Origin: Deltaproteobacteria bacterium
GTDB lineage: Bacteria; Desulfobacterota; Desulfobacteria; Desulfobacterales; Desulfobacteraceae
Assembly (NCBI GenBank): GCA_013151635.1
Contig: JAADHV010000123.1
Location: forward strand, 1-53,423
Direction of reading: 5' to 3'
DNA length: 53,423 nt
This document shows, piece after piece, positions 26,671-36,721 of the stretch. Every line of letters begins with the position of its first letter. Position 1 is the stretch's first letter. The position numbers and the translations under genes are program-made. The notes under the pieces are model-generated. The model made no database searches, was not told the origin of the DNA, and worked only from the letters and a program-made list of their open reading frames with translations.

Positions 26671-28779
26671 CTAAATCATTGCCTTGGCCACAAGTTCACA
26701 GATATCCTGTGTTTTTATCTCCTCTTCTTTCCCCAGTTCTTTCATGCCGTCTTCAATCATGGTCAGGCAAAAAGGGCAGGCCACAGCCACATTTTCCACA
26801 TCTTTGCCTGCAATTTCTCCTGCACGTTCCAGGTTGATCCTTGTGCCAATGGTTTCTTCCATCCACATTCTTCCCCCGCCTGCTCCGCAGCAGAAACTTT
26901 CAGGGCCATGGCGGTCAAGCTCTTTTGCCCCGTCTTGTGATAAGGCTTTTAAAATTGATCTTGGTTGATCATAAATCGAATTGTACCGCCCGAGAAAGCA
27001 GGGGTCATGATAAGTCAAAGAGCCATTTATTGATTTACCAAGGGTGATTTTTCCGGAACTTATAAGCTGTTTGATAAACACGGTATGATGAATCACTTCA
27101 TAATTGCCACCCATCTGCGGGTAGTCATGCTTGAGCGTGTTGAGACAATGCGGGCAGGCAGTAATAATCTTTTTTACCTTGTAATTGTTCAGGGTTTCAA
27201 TATTGTCCAGGGCCATCATCTGGTACATCATTTCATTTCCGACACGTCTTGCAAAATCGCCGGTGCATTTTTCCTGAGTACCAAGGATGGCAAAGCTGAC
27301 ACCCGCTTTTTGCAGGATCTTGACAAGGCTTACAGATACTTTTTTGGTCCGGTCATCAAATGACCCGGCACAGCCTATCCACAGCAGGTATTCAACATCA
27401 GGGTCATCAGCCATTGTTTTTACATCAAGCCCCTTAGCCCAGTCAGCACGTTTGTCATAGCCAATACCCCAGGGATTTCCGTTGCGCTCAAGGCCTTTTA
27501 AGGCGGTGTTCAATTCCTGGGGGTAGACTCCGGCCATCAGGGTCTGCCCCTGCCTCATGGCTATGACGCGGGGAACCTGTTCAATGGTCACAGGGCAGAC
27601 TTGTTCACAGGCCCGGCAGGTAGTACAGGCCCAGAGCGTATCTTCTGAGATCACATCCCCGATCAATTGTTTTTTGCTGTTAAGTCCGGCCATCTTAGTC
27701 TTAATTTCATCATTCTGCCCGCTGCCGTCCTCCGGTTTAAGGGTGGCAGCAAGCTTTGCCCTTTGAATAATATTGTCTGCATTATCCAATAGTTCAAATT
27801 TGAGTTTGTCATTAAACTCATGCAGGCTGAGCGGTTTATCAGTGACATAGGCAGGACAGACCTCTTTGCACCGGCCGCATTCGGTGCAGGTATAAAGATC
27901 AAGTCCCTGTTTCCAGTTAAGCTGGTGGATGTGATTGATGCCAAGGGATTCATCTTCCCAGACAGATTCATCTTCCAGGTCTAAAAGCCTGGTTTTTTCA
28001 TGGGGATAGCCAAGCGATTTTAAAAATACGTTGGGTAACGCTGTTATGACATGGAAATGTTTTCCCAGGGGTAAAAAATTAAGAAAAGTCAACTGGGTAA
28101 TGATATGCAGCCAGAACATGCATACCAGGACAATCTTGCTGGCACCTGCACCCATCCCGGAAATAAGGGCGGAAGCTCCCACGGAAAAAGGTGTCCAGGC
28201 AAATTCGGGACCATATTGGGGATTGTTAAAAAAATCAAGGTTGCCCGGGTTATTAAACAAGGTGATCAAATTATACCTGGCCCCGTCATATAGGAGGTCC
28301 GATATCATCAAAACACCGATCATGCCAAGAACAAAATAGGCTTCCCACGTATTGTGCAAACGTTCAGGCTTTAAAACCTTCCTGCGAAAAACAGCATAAA
28401 GGACCATTAATAACACAATAGGTTCCATGATGTCTTTTACAGCGATATAAATATACCCCAGTAAAAACTCATCGCCCAGAAAGGGAAGATGAAATCCTTT
28501 TACAAACGCTTCTCCATATATACTCAGGCTTCTAATTAAAAGAATGCAGAATCCCCAGAAGATCAAAGCGTGCATGATACCCGGAACCCGCTCTTTTTTT
28601 CTTCCTACCAGGCGTTTTTGTCCCAGTGCTATTACCACCATGTTTTTAAGCCGTTCTTTGACATGACTGGCCCGGTCAGCAGGCTCAAGTGCCCTCAGCA
28701 AAAGGATTTTATAATACATTGTGCGGCCGAAAACTGCCAGTCCTGCAATAAGAAGTATTGACATTAAAAGGGGGTTCAT
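26671..28779 (-). CDS. Membrane ETF:menaquinone oxidoreductase (EMO-like)
   Basis: Membrane iron-sulfur oxidoreductase of 702 aa. Residues about 5-270 contain five or six hydrophobic spans with histidines, like a NarI-type haem b domain. Two [4Fe-4S] motifs follow, CTECGRCKEVCP (about residues 304-315) and CTTCRACEQVCP (about 397-408). Two CCG domains then end in CTGD and HDPCFLGRYN...CCGAGGG. Proteins of this type, next to etfBA, pass electrons from acyl-CoA dehydrogenases via ETF to menaquinone. In this operon the donors would be the dehydrogenases acting after ring cleavage (for example glutaryl-CoA dehydrogenase). It follows etfA by 13 bases. Confidence 0.85.
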   Translation of the reverse strand: MNPLLMSILLIAGLAVFGRTMYYKILLLRALEPADRASHVKERLKNMVVIALGQKRLVGRKKERVPGIMHALIFWGFCILLIRSLSIYGEAFVKGFHLPFLGDEFLLGYIYIAVKDIMEPIVLLMVLYAVFRRKVLKPERLHNTWEAYFVLGMIGVLMISDLLYDGARYNLITLFNNPGNLDFFNNPQYGPEFAWTPFSVGASALISGMGAGASKIVLVCMFWLHIITQLTFLNFLPLGKHFHVITALPNVFLKSLGYPHEKTRLLDLEDESVWEDESLGINHIHQLNWKQGLDLYTCTECGRCKEVCPAYVTDKPLSLHEFNDKLKFELLDNADNIIQRAKLAATLKPEDGSGQNDEIKTKMAGLNSKKQLIGDVISEDTLWACTTCRACEQVCPVTIEQVPRVIAMRQGQTLMAGVYPQELNTALKGLERNGNPWGIGYDKRADWAKGLDVKTMADDPDVEYLLWIGCAGSFDDRTKKVSVSLVKILQKAGVSFAILGTQEKCTGDFARRVGNEMMYQMMALDNIETLNNYKVKKIITACPHCLNTLKHDYPQMGGNYEVIHHTVFIKQLISSGKITLGKSINGSLTYHDPCFLGRYNSIYDQPRSILKALSQDGAKELDRHGPESFCCGAGGGRMWMEETIGTRINLERAGEIAGKDVENVAVACPFCLTMIEDGMKELGKEEEIKTQDICELVAKAMI

Positions 28780-28792
28780 GTGCTACCTCGGC

Positions 28793-29752
28793 CTAACTTT
28801 TGATTTTTTTAATTTGTTCTCTTAAAATAGGAACTACCTCAAAAAGGTCTCCTACAATACCATAGTCAGCCACATTGAATATGGGGGCCTCAGGATCTTT
28901 ATTAACAGCCAGGATCACTTTTGAGCCGTTCATCCCGGCAAGGTGCTGGATGGCGCCTGAAATACCGATTGCAATATAAAGGGTTGGCGCCACAATCTTA
29001 CCGGTTTGCCCGACTTGCTTGTTATGTGCCATGAAACCGCCGTCGACCATGGCGCGGGAAGAACCGAAACCCGCTTTTAAATCACTGGCCAGTTCTTTTA
29101 CAAGATCAACACCGGCCTGGTCCCTGGCGCCACGCCCGACAGAGATAACAACATCGGCATCGGCAAGATCAATTTCACCGCTTGCATCTGATACAAGTTC
29201 CTTGATCACGGCCTTTAAATCAGGCTCCGGGGCAGCTAGTTTTACTATGTTTTGTGTTCCTTTGATGCCTTCTTTTGCCTCAAAAGCGCCTGCTCTGACA
29301 ACCGCCACCAATTGTTCGGTATTGACCAGAATTTTCTGCATCACTTTATTTGCAATGGCAGGCCTTGTGACTTTTATCTTGCCGCCTTCAATCTCCACAT
29401 CGGTAATTTCAGTGGCACAGGCAGCCGAAAGTTGAGCTGCCACCCTTGGTGCGGCAGCTTTGCCGCTTTCTGAAAACCCGAACCAGATAAGATTTGCATT
29501 AAACTGGTTTGCGGCATCAACAACACAGGAGGCATAAGGTCCGGCTGAAAATAATTCAAGCCCTGGATCGTCTGCAATATATTGTGTGTCGGAACCTGCG
29601 TTCACAAGATCGGGGATAAGAGATTCGATATCAGACCCAATGGCCAAAACTGCGGTTTCAGCGCCAATGGCACGGGCCTTTGATAAAAGTTCTGCAGTGC
29701 TGCTTTTGAGTACACCCAGTTTGATGTCTGCGATTACGAGTACTTTAGCCAT
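28793..29752 (-). CDS. etfA: Electron transfer flavoprotein subunit alpha
   Basis: ETF alpha subunit, 319 aa, FAD-binding. The N-terminal domain begins [18 protein letters not shown]. The C-terminal FAD domain shows [50 protein letters not shown] and the closing [23 protein letters not shown], all diagnostic. I placed the start at 29752, where the family begins and AAGGAAA lies upstream, instead of the longer frame to 29851, which would overlap etfB. It works with EtfB to carry electrons from acyl-CoA dehydrogenases to the membrane oxidoreductase encoded next. Confidence 0.95.
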   Translation of the reverse strand: MAKVLVIADIKLGVLKSSTAELLSKARAIGAETAVLAIGSDIESLIPDLVNAGSDTQYIADDPGLELFSAGPYASCVVDAANQFNANLIWFGFSESGKAAAPRVAAQLSAACATEITDVEIEGGKIKVTRPAIANKVMQKILVNTEQLVAVVRAGAFEAKEGIKGTQNIVKLAAPEPDLKAVIKELVSDASGEIDLADADVVISVGRGARDQAGVDLVKELASDLKAGFGSSRAMVDGGFMAHNKQVGQTGKIVAPTLYIAIGISGAIQHLAGMNGSKVILAVNKDPEAPIFNVADYGIVGDLFEVVPILREQIKKIKS

Positions 29753-29780
29753 AATATTATTTTCCTTGTATGAATTTGTA

Positions 29781-30563
29781 TTATAAAACCTTTGCTTCAT
29801 TGGCCAGGAGATCAACAACCTTGGCTGTGATTTCAGCAGCGTCGCCTTCAAATTTTTGCCCGGCCTTGCGAGTTTCTGATTTCATAAATTCAATAATTTC
29901 CGATTTTGGACTATCTCCCCTGATTTCATCAATTGAAGTTCCAAGAGCCTGCAAATCCATTACATTGATTTTCTTTTTCTTTGCCATCATAATACCGCGC
30001 ATGGCAGGCAGCCGGGGCTCATTAATGCTGTCACTCACCGTGACCACTGCGGGCAGTTCAAGTTCAACAATTTCAGTTCCCGCATCCCCGAGCCTGGATA
30101 CTTTAACGTGCTGATCGTCCGTCACCTCAAGGGCAATTACATTACTTACGCAGGGCACCTGCAAAGCCTCTGCCAGCATGATCCCGGTCTGGCCGCTGTC
30201 CGTATCCTGGGCCTGTTTGCCGGTGATTACAAGATCATAGTTTCCATTCTCGCAAACCTTTTGCAGCACTTTGGCAAAAACAGATGAATCAGCATCAGCC
30301 AGTGCAGGATCATTAATATGAATCGCGTTATCAATTCCCATGGCATAACATTTACGGATTATATCGGTGTTGTCTTCCACGCCGATGCTGACAAGGGTCG
30401 TCTCGGCATTATTATTTTCCTTTAACCGGATACAAGCTTCCACTGCATTTTCATCCCAGGCGTTTATAACATATTGCAGCCCGTCTTCGACAATGGCGCC
30501 GTCTTTTACGTGGATGTTTAATTCCACATCAACTACTTTTTTGACTGTTGCGAGAATTTTCAA
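29781..30563 (-). CDS. etfB: Electron transfer flavoprotein subunit beta
   Basis: ETF beta subunit, 260 aa. The MKILATVKKVVDVELNIHV start, INAWDENAVEACIRLKE, the AMP-binding region around DLVITGKQAQDTDSGQTGIMLAEAL (about residues 109-133) and the ETF-beta signature VSRLGDAGTEIVELELPAVVTVSDSINEPRLP (about 154-185) are present. The start codon is TTG, supported by GGAGG six bases upstream and by conserved N-terminal sequence. It forms the standard etfB-etfA-emo order. Confidence 0.95.
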   Translation of the reverse strand: MKILATVKKVVDVELNIHVKDGAIVEDGLQYVINAWDENAVEACIRLKENNNAETTLVSIGVEDNTDIIRKCYAMGIDNAIHINDPALADADSSVFAKVLQKVCENGNYDLVITGKQAQDTDSGQTGIMLAEALQVPCVSNVIALEVTDDQHVKVSRLGDAGTEIVELELPAVVTVSDSINEPRLPAMRGIMMAKKKKINVMDLQALGTSIDEIRGDSPKSEIIEFMKSETRKAGQKFEGDAAEITAKVVDLLANEAKVL

Positions 30564-30620
30564 TTTGTCCTCCTGATTATTTGTTGGGTCGCTTAAATTT
30601 GTGATATCCTTTTCAAAGCT

Positions 30621-31433
30621 TTATTGTTTTACGATCCTGTCTTCTCCGCAAACTACTATTAATTCAGATTGTGCAAAAGCGCAGGCCAGTGTCATGTTAA
30701 GGGCCTTGCCCATTTTAACGGCAAGGGCGGTGGGCCTTGATTTACTGATCATCACAGGAAGATGCGCCCTTGCAGCTTTTTGAACCAGTTCATAACTTAT
30801 CCTTGAAGACAGGACAAGAACGCGGGCAAAAGATAGTTTTTTGTTCATAAAAGCTTTGCCTATTGCCTTATCAAGCGCATTATGACGGCCTACATCCTCG
30901 GCAAAAGAAATCATTTCCAATTGATTGTCAAAGATTAATGCAGCGTGTGAGCCCCGGGTCCTGGGGTAATAGTTCTGGTTTTCGGAAAGTTGTTTGATGC
31001 AGTCAAAAATACGGTTAATTTCAATCTCAAACCCGTTTTTGGCCGGTATTAATATCTGATGGAGATCCTTGATCATTTCTTTCCCGCATATGCCGCAACT
31101 TGTCTGGCTGACATAGCTTCTCCTGTTGAGAATATTATCAACCTTTTTTCGCCTTTCAGGTTTGAGCCAGATATCTACGACATTCGGGTCCAGGTTTTTA
31201 TCATATCCTATGGTCAAAAAATCATCAGGGGAGTTTGCAATTCCCTCCCCAAGACATAGACCTGCCGCATGGGATACCTCTTCGCCAGGGGTTCTCATCA
31301 CCACTGAATAAGGCTTGTCCTCGACTCGAATCAAAAGAGGTTCCTCCCCGATCAGTTCAAGAGAACGGGTCTCACAGGTTCCTTTCTTACACCGAAGTGC
31401 CTGGTAAAATTCAGTATTCCTTGCTGCACTCAA
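30621..31433 (-). CDS. fdhD: Sulfurtransferase FdhD
   Basis: FdhD transfers sulfur to the bis-pyranopterin Mo/W cofactor of formate dehydrogenases. The 270-aa protein has the catalytic cysteine pair in TSCGICGKEM (about residues 112-121), the TRGSHAALIFD and ISFAEDVGRHNALDKAIG motifs (about 160-196), and ISRSRPTALAV-type sequence near the end. The start is TTG, with AAGGAG nine bases upstream, and overlaps the end of bamF by 23 bases. No formate dehydrogenase is in the window. Its location between bamF and etfB suggests that it serves the tungsten cofactor of BamB; this is inference. Confidence 0.9.
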   Translation of the reverse strand: MSAARNTEFYQALRCKKGTCETRSLELIGEEPLLIRVEDKPYSVVMRTPGEEVSHAAGLCLGEGIANSPDDFLTIGYDKNLDPNVVDIWLKPERRKKVDNILNRRSYVSQTSCGICGKEMIKDLHQILIPAKNGFEIEINRIFDCIKQLSENQNYYPRTRGSHAALIFDNQLEMISFAEDVGRHNALDKAIGKAFMNKKLSFARVLVLSSRISYELVQKAARAHLPVMISKSRPTALAVKMGKALNMTLACAFAQSELIVVCGEDRIVKQ

Positions 31434-32280
31434 TAGTTTTTGCTCCTTTTTCTTTGCTCTTTCTTACTATAATTCTTTCTTCTTCAGGAACAGGAGAAGG
31501 GACAGGCCTGCCCAAAATCTTTGTTACCGCAGCAAAGCGGGAAGGGCAGGCTTCAAAACAGGTCCCGCATCTTATGCATTTTTCCTGGTCAATTATATGA
31601 ACCAGGTCCTTTTTGCCGTCAATCGCATCCACAGGGCATTTCCTCTTGCAAATTCCACAGGCCTGGCATTTTTCCCGGTCAATATAATACGAGGGGATTT
31701 CATTAAATAAATTTTCTATCTCTTCTATGGTATAAAGCTCATTATATTCTTCTTTATTATCAAAATGCTTTCCAAGCTTTTCATTTTTTGAAAGCTTGAT
31801 ATAGGGGATAAGCTTGATAACTTTTTCAAGCTTTGACTTTAATTTTTTTCTTTGTATTCCTTCTTTTTTACCAAGCGGTCCCAGCTCCTTTACCTGACTT
31901 GTAAAACTATCAGTAATTTTAGCCATAAGGATTCCGTCAGCGCCGGACATAAATTCGATTCTCAGCCTTTCCGGGTCCAGGCCTATATATTCCATTATTT
32001 TTTTGCAAAGATGCGTCATGTTTAATGCATCGTAATTTCCATGAGTTGTATAGTTGCATTCACCAAGGCGGCAACCACCGACAAACACCCCGTCCTGCCC
32101 GTTCAAGAAGGCCCTGAGTATAAATTTCAGGTCGACTCTGCCGGAACACATGACTCGAATAAGCCTGATTTCACTTGCATATTGCAGTCTGGAAACTCCA
32201 GCCAGGTCAGCAGCACCGTATGCTCACCAATGGCATACAAAACCTAATATGCTTGGTTTAAATTCAAGACCTGTACTCAT
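31411..32280 (-). CDS. bamF: BamF: MvhD-like electron-transfer subunit with selenocysteine
   Basis: 289-aa protein if the in-frame TGA at 32224-32226 is read as selenocysteine (residue 19). The N-terminus then reads GFVCHW-Sec-AYGAADLAGVSR, matching the CxxC-type cluster motif of MvhD-family proteins with Sec in place of a cysteine. The MvhD region continues through IRVMCSGRVD (about 41-50) and GGCRLGECNY (about 69-78). Two [4Fe-4S] motifs follow near the C-terminus: CQACGICKRKCP and CIRCGTCFEACP. GGAG ten bases before the ATG at 32280 supports the start. A shorter frame from 32151 would lose the conserved N-terminus. BamF subunits with Sec are known in class II benzoyl-CoA reductase complexes. 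Confidence 0.88.
32189..32201 (-). promoter_or_regulatory. Possible SECIS hairpin in bamF
   Basis: CTGGA/TCCAG, five base pairs with a 3-base GTT loop, beginning 22 bases after the TGA codon of residue 19. The position is right for a bacterial SECIS, though the loop lacks a clear GGTC. Confidence 0.45.
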
Positions 32281-32359
32281 CCGTTCTGATCTCCTTTATT
32301 AATCATCTATGGCTTTATTCATTTGTATACTTCTACACATCTTCAAGGTTTGCGTCAAT

Positions 32360-35300
32360 TTATTGCATAATCTTATCTTTTTCAACAGCAGCATCAATCT
32401 GGCTCAAGAGTTCTTCGTCGGTAAAATGTTTCAGCACAATGGCACCTGTCGGACATTTAGCATTACAAAGGCCGTCCCCTTTACAAAGGACAGGATTAAC
32501 AAGGGCTTTTTGGTTTTGCTTTTTACCATGAAACTCTATGGCGCCATAGGTACAGGCCTGAATACATGCACCGCAGGCAATGCACTTTTTATCATCTACC
32601 TCGCAAACAGAACCCGAGGCTATGACAGTATCTTTTGAAAGAAGTGTTAAAACCCTGCCGGCAGCACCATAAGCCTGGTTGATCGTTTCAGGTATATGCT
32701 TGGGATAGTGGGCCATCCCACAAAGGTATACACCATCTGCTGCAAACTCAACAGGCCTTAATTTCACATGGGCTTCTTTGAAAAAACCATCCGGACTCAG
32801 GCTTACTTTGAACTGTCCTGCAATTTCCATGGTTGATGCAGATGGAATAACAGCAGCAGCCAGGGACAGGACATCAGCATCCAGCTCAAGCCTCTGGCCA
32901 AGGATGGAATCTGGAACCGTGACCCTTAGTACAGACTTGCCCCCTTCTTCAACGGCTTCAACCTGTGGCTTGTCATCAGGGTCATAACGGATGAACCTTA
33001 CTTCTTTATCAGAGGCTTCCCGATACGCATCTTCCCTGAACCCATAGGTCCTCATATCCCTGAAAAGGATATAGATATGCATTTGGGGGTTTATCTCTTT
33101 TAATTTCAAGGCGTTCTTCACGGCATGGCTGCAACAAACCCTGGAGCAATAATCTCTGTCTTTATTTCTGCACCCGACACATTGGATCATAACCAGGCTC
33201 TCGGCATTAACAATAGTTTCGTCCCTGTTTGCAATCTTTTCCCCCAGCTCGAGATGGGTAAACACATTATGGTTTTCCCCATAAAGATATTCAACAGGTT
33301 TATACTCATCCGCACCTGTTGCAAGTACGGATGCCCCATATTTTATCTTTTTAACCCGGCCTTCTGTTTTAACCAAGGTTTCAAAATTGCCCACATAACC
33401 TGAAACATCCTTTATGGTGGCTTCATGGGATACATGAATTAAGGGATTTTTATAGACCCTGCCTGTCAAATCATCCAGAAAGGATTGAACATCCAGTCCT
33501 TCCAGGGTGGTGTGAAGCCGCCTTGCCATTCCGCCCAGGTCTTTATTTTTTTCCAGTAAATGCACCTCATGCCCCTGTTCTGCTATGGAAAGCGCACATG
33601 TCATACCGGCTATGCCACCGCCAACTACCAGGGCCGTTTTGTTTACAGGCAGGTCAAACTCCTGTAAGGGCTCAAGATAGCAGGCCCTTGCCACCGACAT
33701 CCTGATGATATCCTGTGCTTTTAAAGTAGCCTCTTCCTTTTGCCTGGAATGGACCCAGGAGCAATGTTCCCTGATATTTGCCATATCACAATAATATTGA
33801 TTCAGTCCCGCCTCCCTTAGGGTGTCACGGAATAAGGGTTCAAGCGTTCTGGGGGAGCAGGCGGCTATTACCACTCGATTTAGTCCTTTTTCCTTTGCAA
33901 GGTCGGTTATTTCCTGGGCAGAATTGGTCGCACATGAAAAAAGCTGTTCCCGGGCATAGACAACATTGGGCAGGGTTGAAGCATACTCAACTGTAGAAGG
34001 GATATTGACTACGCTTGAAATATTAGCTCCGCAATGACAGACAAATACGCCTATTCTCGCCTCTTCTCCGGAAACATCTCTTTCTTGTGGATATATTCTT
34101 TCTTTGGCAAGCTTGTCCCGCCTGTAATCAAGAAGTTCACCACACTGGGCGCTGGCACCGCTCGCAGTAAAAACCGATTCCGGGATATCAGCGGGTCCCT
34201 GGAAAGCCCCGCTGACAAAAATCCCGGGCCTTGTGGTCTCAATGGGGTTGGAAGAATCCACCTTGCAGAATCCGTGTGAATTAAGCTTAATGCCAAATTT
34301 ATCTTTCAGTCCCTCATAATCAGCAGGCGGGTTCAATCCAATGGATAATACCACCATATCGAACTCTTCCTCTTTTACTCCATCGCTGGGAGTTGCATAT
34401 CGGACAAGCACATTTTCAGTCTTGCCAACCTCTTTTGCTATGGATGCATAGCTTCTTATAAACCGGACTTGTGGAAGTTTTTCCGCTCTCTTAAAGTATC
34501 GTTCAAAATCTTTGCCAAAGGAGCGGATATCATTATGGAATACCGTACATTCCGCCTTTTCATCATGATCTTTTGTCAAAATAACCTGTTTCTGGGTATA
34601 GGTGCAGCATACGCCGGAACAATAGCTGTTTTCTCCTTCTATAACCCGTCTTGACCCCACACACTGAATCCAGGCTATCTTTTTGGGGTGTTTTTTATCA
34701 GAAGGACGCAGCACCTCACCTTCGTATGGTCCTGTGGAAGATAAAAGCCTTTCATAGTCCATGCTGGTGATCACATTCTTAAACTTCTTGTAGCCATATT
34801 TATCATTTACCCCGGGATCAAACGGCTTAATGCCTGAAGCCAGGATAACAGCCCCTACATTTATATCAAGCTTACGCTTTGTCTGTGTGAAATCTATGGC
34901 ATCTGCCTGGCAGACGCCCCTGCAAATATCGCATTTTTTTTCTTTAAGGAAAAGACAGCTTTCATCAATATAAGACACAAGGGGAATTGCCTGGGAAAAA
35001 TATACATGCACAGCTTTATTCTTGGACATTTCCTGGTTAAATTGATCAGGATATTCCACAGGGCAGTATTCCACACAGGTTGTACAACCCGTGCATTTTT
35101 CCTCTATAATGTATCTGGGCTTGATTTTAAGACTAACCTTAAAGTCTCCTTGTTCCCCTTCTAACCCCTCAACTTCAGTAAATGTCAGAATCTCTATATT
35201 CGGATGCCGGCCGACCTCGACCAGTTTAGGTGAAAGAATTCACATGGAGCAGTCATTTGTGGGAAAAGTCTTGTCAAGCTGGGCCATATGCCCGCCAATG

Positions 35301-35470
35301 CTCGGTCCTTTCTCAACCAGGTAAACCTTAAACCCGGCAGTGGCAAGATCAAGAGAGGCCTGGATACCGCTTACCCCTCCACCAACAACCATTACGTCCC
35401 CGAAATTTTTATTTCCAAGACTTTGAATAAATTGTTGATTTTCTTCTTTTGACAATAATTTGTTTTCCAC
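32360..35470 (-). CDS. bamE: BamE: long HdrA-like flavoprotein with selenocysteine
   Basis: 1036-aa protein if the in-frame TGA at 35240-35242 is selenocysteine (residue 77); the same frame continues without further stops. The context is TNDCSM[18 protein letters not shown], the conserved HdrA segment where other members have Cys. FAD motif 1 is [16 protein letters not shown] (about residues 28-43). A CxxCxxCxxxC cluster follows at Cys126-136. A second HdrA-like unit contains [20 protein letters not shown]. The C-terminus has ferredoxin motifs [11 protein letters not shown] and [12 protein letters not shown]. HdrA proteins carry out flavin-based electron bifurcation; BamE is thought to do so for the endergonic reduction at BamB. 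Without recoding the gene appears as two frames, 35240-35470 and 32360-35074. Confidence 0.9.
35207..35224 (-). promoter_or_regulatory. SECIS-like hairpin in bamE
   Basis: CTGGTC pairs with GGCCGG (six pairs, three of them G-U or wobble-tolerant) around the 6-base loop GAGGTC. It starts 15 bases after the TGA. The loop contains GGTC, as in the E. coli fdhF element. Confidence 0.65.
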
Positions 35471-35537
35471 TTTCTATCTCCTATCATGTTTTTTGGGCCT
35501 GCAGCATCCGGGACGGCTGCTTAGTCTGATCTCTTCC

Positions 35538-36689
35538 CTAAAGCATATCATTGATTATTTCTGTAATGTCTTTAATTTCCATGGCATCTTCATACTCAAG
35601 GTTAAGCCGGCTTTCTTCAAAATTGGTGATGCAGTACGGGCAGGCGGTTACCAGGATTTCAGCCCCGGTCTGTCTTGCCTGTTTGAGCCTGAGATCGGAA
35701 AACCTTTCTTCTTTTGGGGTGTCCATCCAGATCCTGCCGCCGCCGCCGCCGCAGCAAAGACTGTTTTTGTCAGAATCTGACATCTCCACAAGTTCCAATC
35801 CTGAAATCTTCTTTAATACTTCCCTTGGTTCGTCATATATGCCATTGTGCCTTCCCAGGTAGCACGGGTCATGATAGGTCACTTTTTTTTCAAGATCACC
35901 TTTAAGTTCAAGCCTTCCCTCATTGATAAGATCAAGCAGGTATTGGGACATATGAACCACCTCAAAATTCACCATAAAATCAGGATATTCATTTTTAAAG
36001 GTATGAAAGCAATGCGGGGAAGAAACAATAATTTTTTTTATGCCATTATCGATAAACGTTTTGATATTCTCCCTGGCCAGGCGCTTAAATAATTCCTCGC
36101 TGCCTGTCTTCCGGATACTTTCCCCGCAGCAGTTCTCCTTTGAACCCAGTATTCCGAAATCAATGCCTGCGCTGTTAAGGATATTTGCCGTGGCAGCAGC
36201 AACCTTTTTCATCCTTGGATCATAACTTAAGTAACAACCGACAAAATATAAGGCTTCCATCCCTTCTTCATAAAGTTTCACAGGAAGTTCCTTTGCCCAG
36301 TCAGAGCGTTTTTTTCTCTCTCCCTGCAAAGGGTTGCCCTCGGAAATAAGGCTTGCCCTTGCAGTTCGGGCCGACCGGACAGAGGCTGGAAAAACTTCAT
36401 ACTCGGTCGCCACCCTGCGAAGTGCTACGCTTATGTCTATCTGTTTTACTCCCCTGGGGCAATGGGAAGGGCAATTCCCGCAGGTAGTGCAACGCCAGAT
36501 ATCTTCACCTTCAATCTCAGTTAAGCCAAAGGCAGCCTCCCGGATAATCCTGCGCATGCTAAAGGGCCTGACCTTATTCCATGGGCAGACAGTATCGCAC
36601 AGCCCGCATTGGAAGCATAACTTAAAGACTTCTCCACCTGCCTGTTTTATCTCATCTATGACTTCTATGAAGGGGGCTATGGTCTCCAC
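35538..36689 (-). CDS. bamD: BamD: HdrD-like iron-sulfur protein
   Basis: Soluble iron-sulfur subunit of 383 aa. Two [4Fe-4S] motifs, CFQCGLCDTVCP (about residues 25-36) and CTTCGNCPSHCP (about 68-79), precede two CCG domains: YFVGCYLSYDPR with ENCCGE, and HDPCYLGRHNGIYDEPREVL with CCGGGGG. This is the HdrB/HdrD architecture, which moves electrons to and from HdrA-type flavoproteins, here BamE. The order bamB-C-D-E-F matches known class II benzoyl-CoA reductase clusters. The gap to bamE is 67 bases and contains a small GC hairpin with no clear role. Confidence 0.88.
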   Translation of the reverse strand: METIAPFIEVIDEIKQAGGEVFKLCFQCGLCDTVCPWNKVRPFSMRRIIREAAFGLTEIEGEDIWRCTTCGNCPSHCPRGVKQIDISVALRRVATEYEVFPASVRSARTARASLISEGNPLQGERKKRSDWAKELPVKLYEEGMEALYFVGCYLSYDPRMKKVAAATANILNSAGIDFGILGSKENCCGESIRKTGSEELFKRLARENIKTFIDNGIKKIIVSSPHCFHTFKNEYPDFMVNFEVVHMSQYLLDLINEGRLELKGDLEKKVTYHDPCYLGRHNGIYDEPREVLKKISGLELVEMSDSDKNSLCCGGGGGRIWMDTPKEERFSDLRLKQARQTGAEILVTACPYCITNFEESRLNLEYEDAMEIKDITEIINDML

Positions 36690-36721
36690 TTTATTTATCT
36701 ATCCTTTTTTACCTTAAAATT

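Noticed and set aside
32360-35074. Reading bamE as two separate genes (a 76-aa flavoprotein fragment and a 904-aa HdrA)
   Set aside because: Both are in one frame separated by a single TGA at a conserved Cys/Sec site, and conserved HdrA sequence continues between them.
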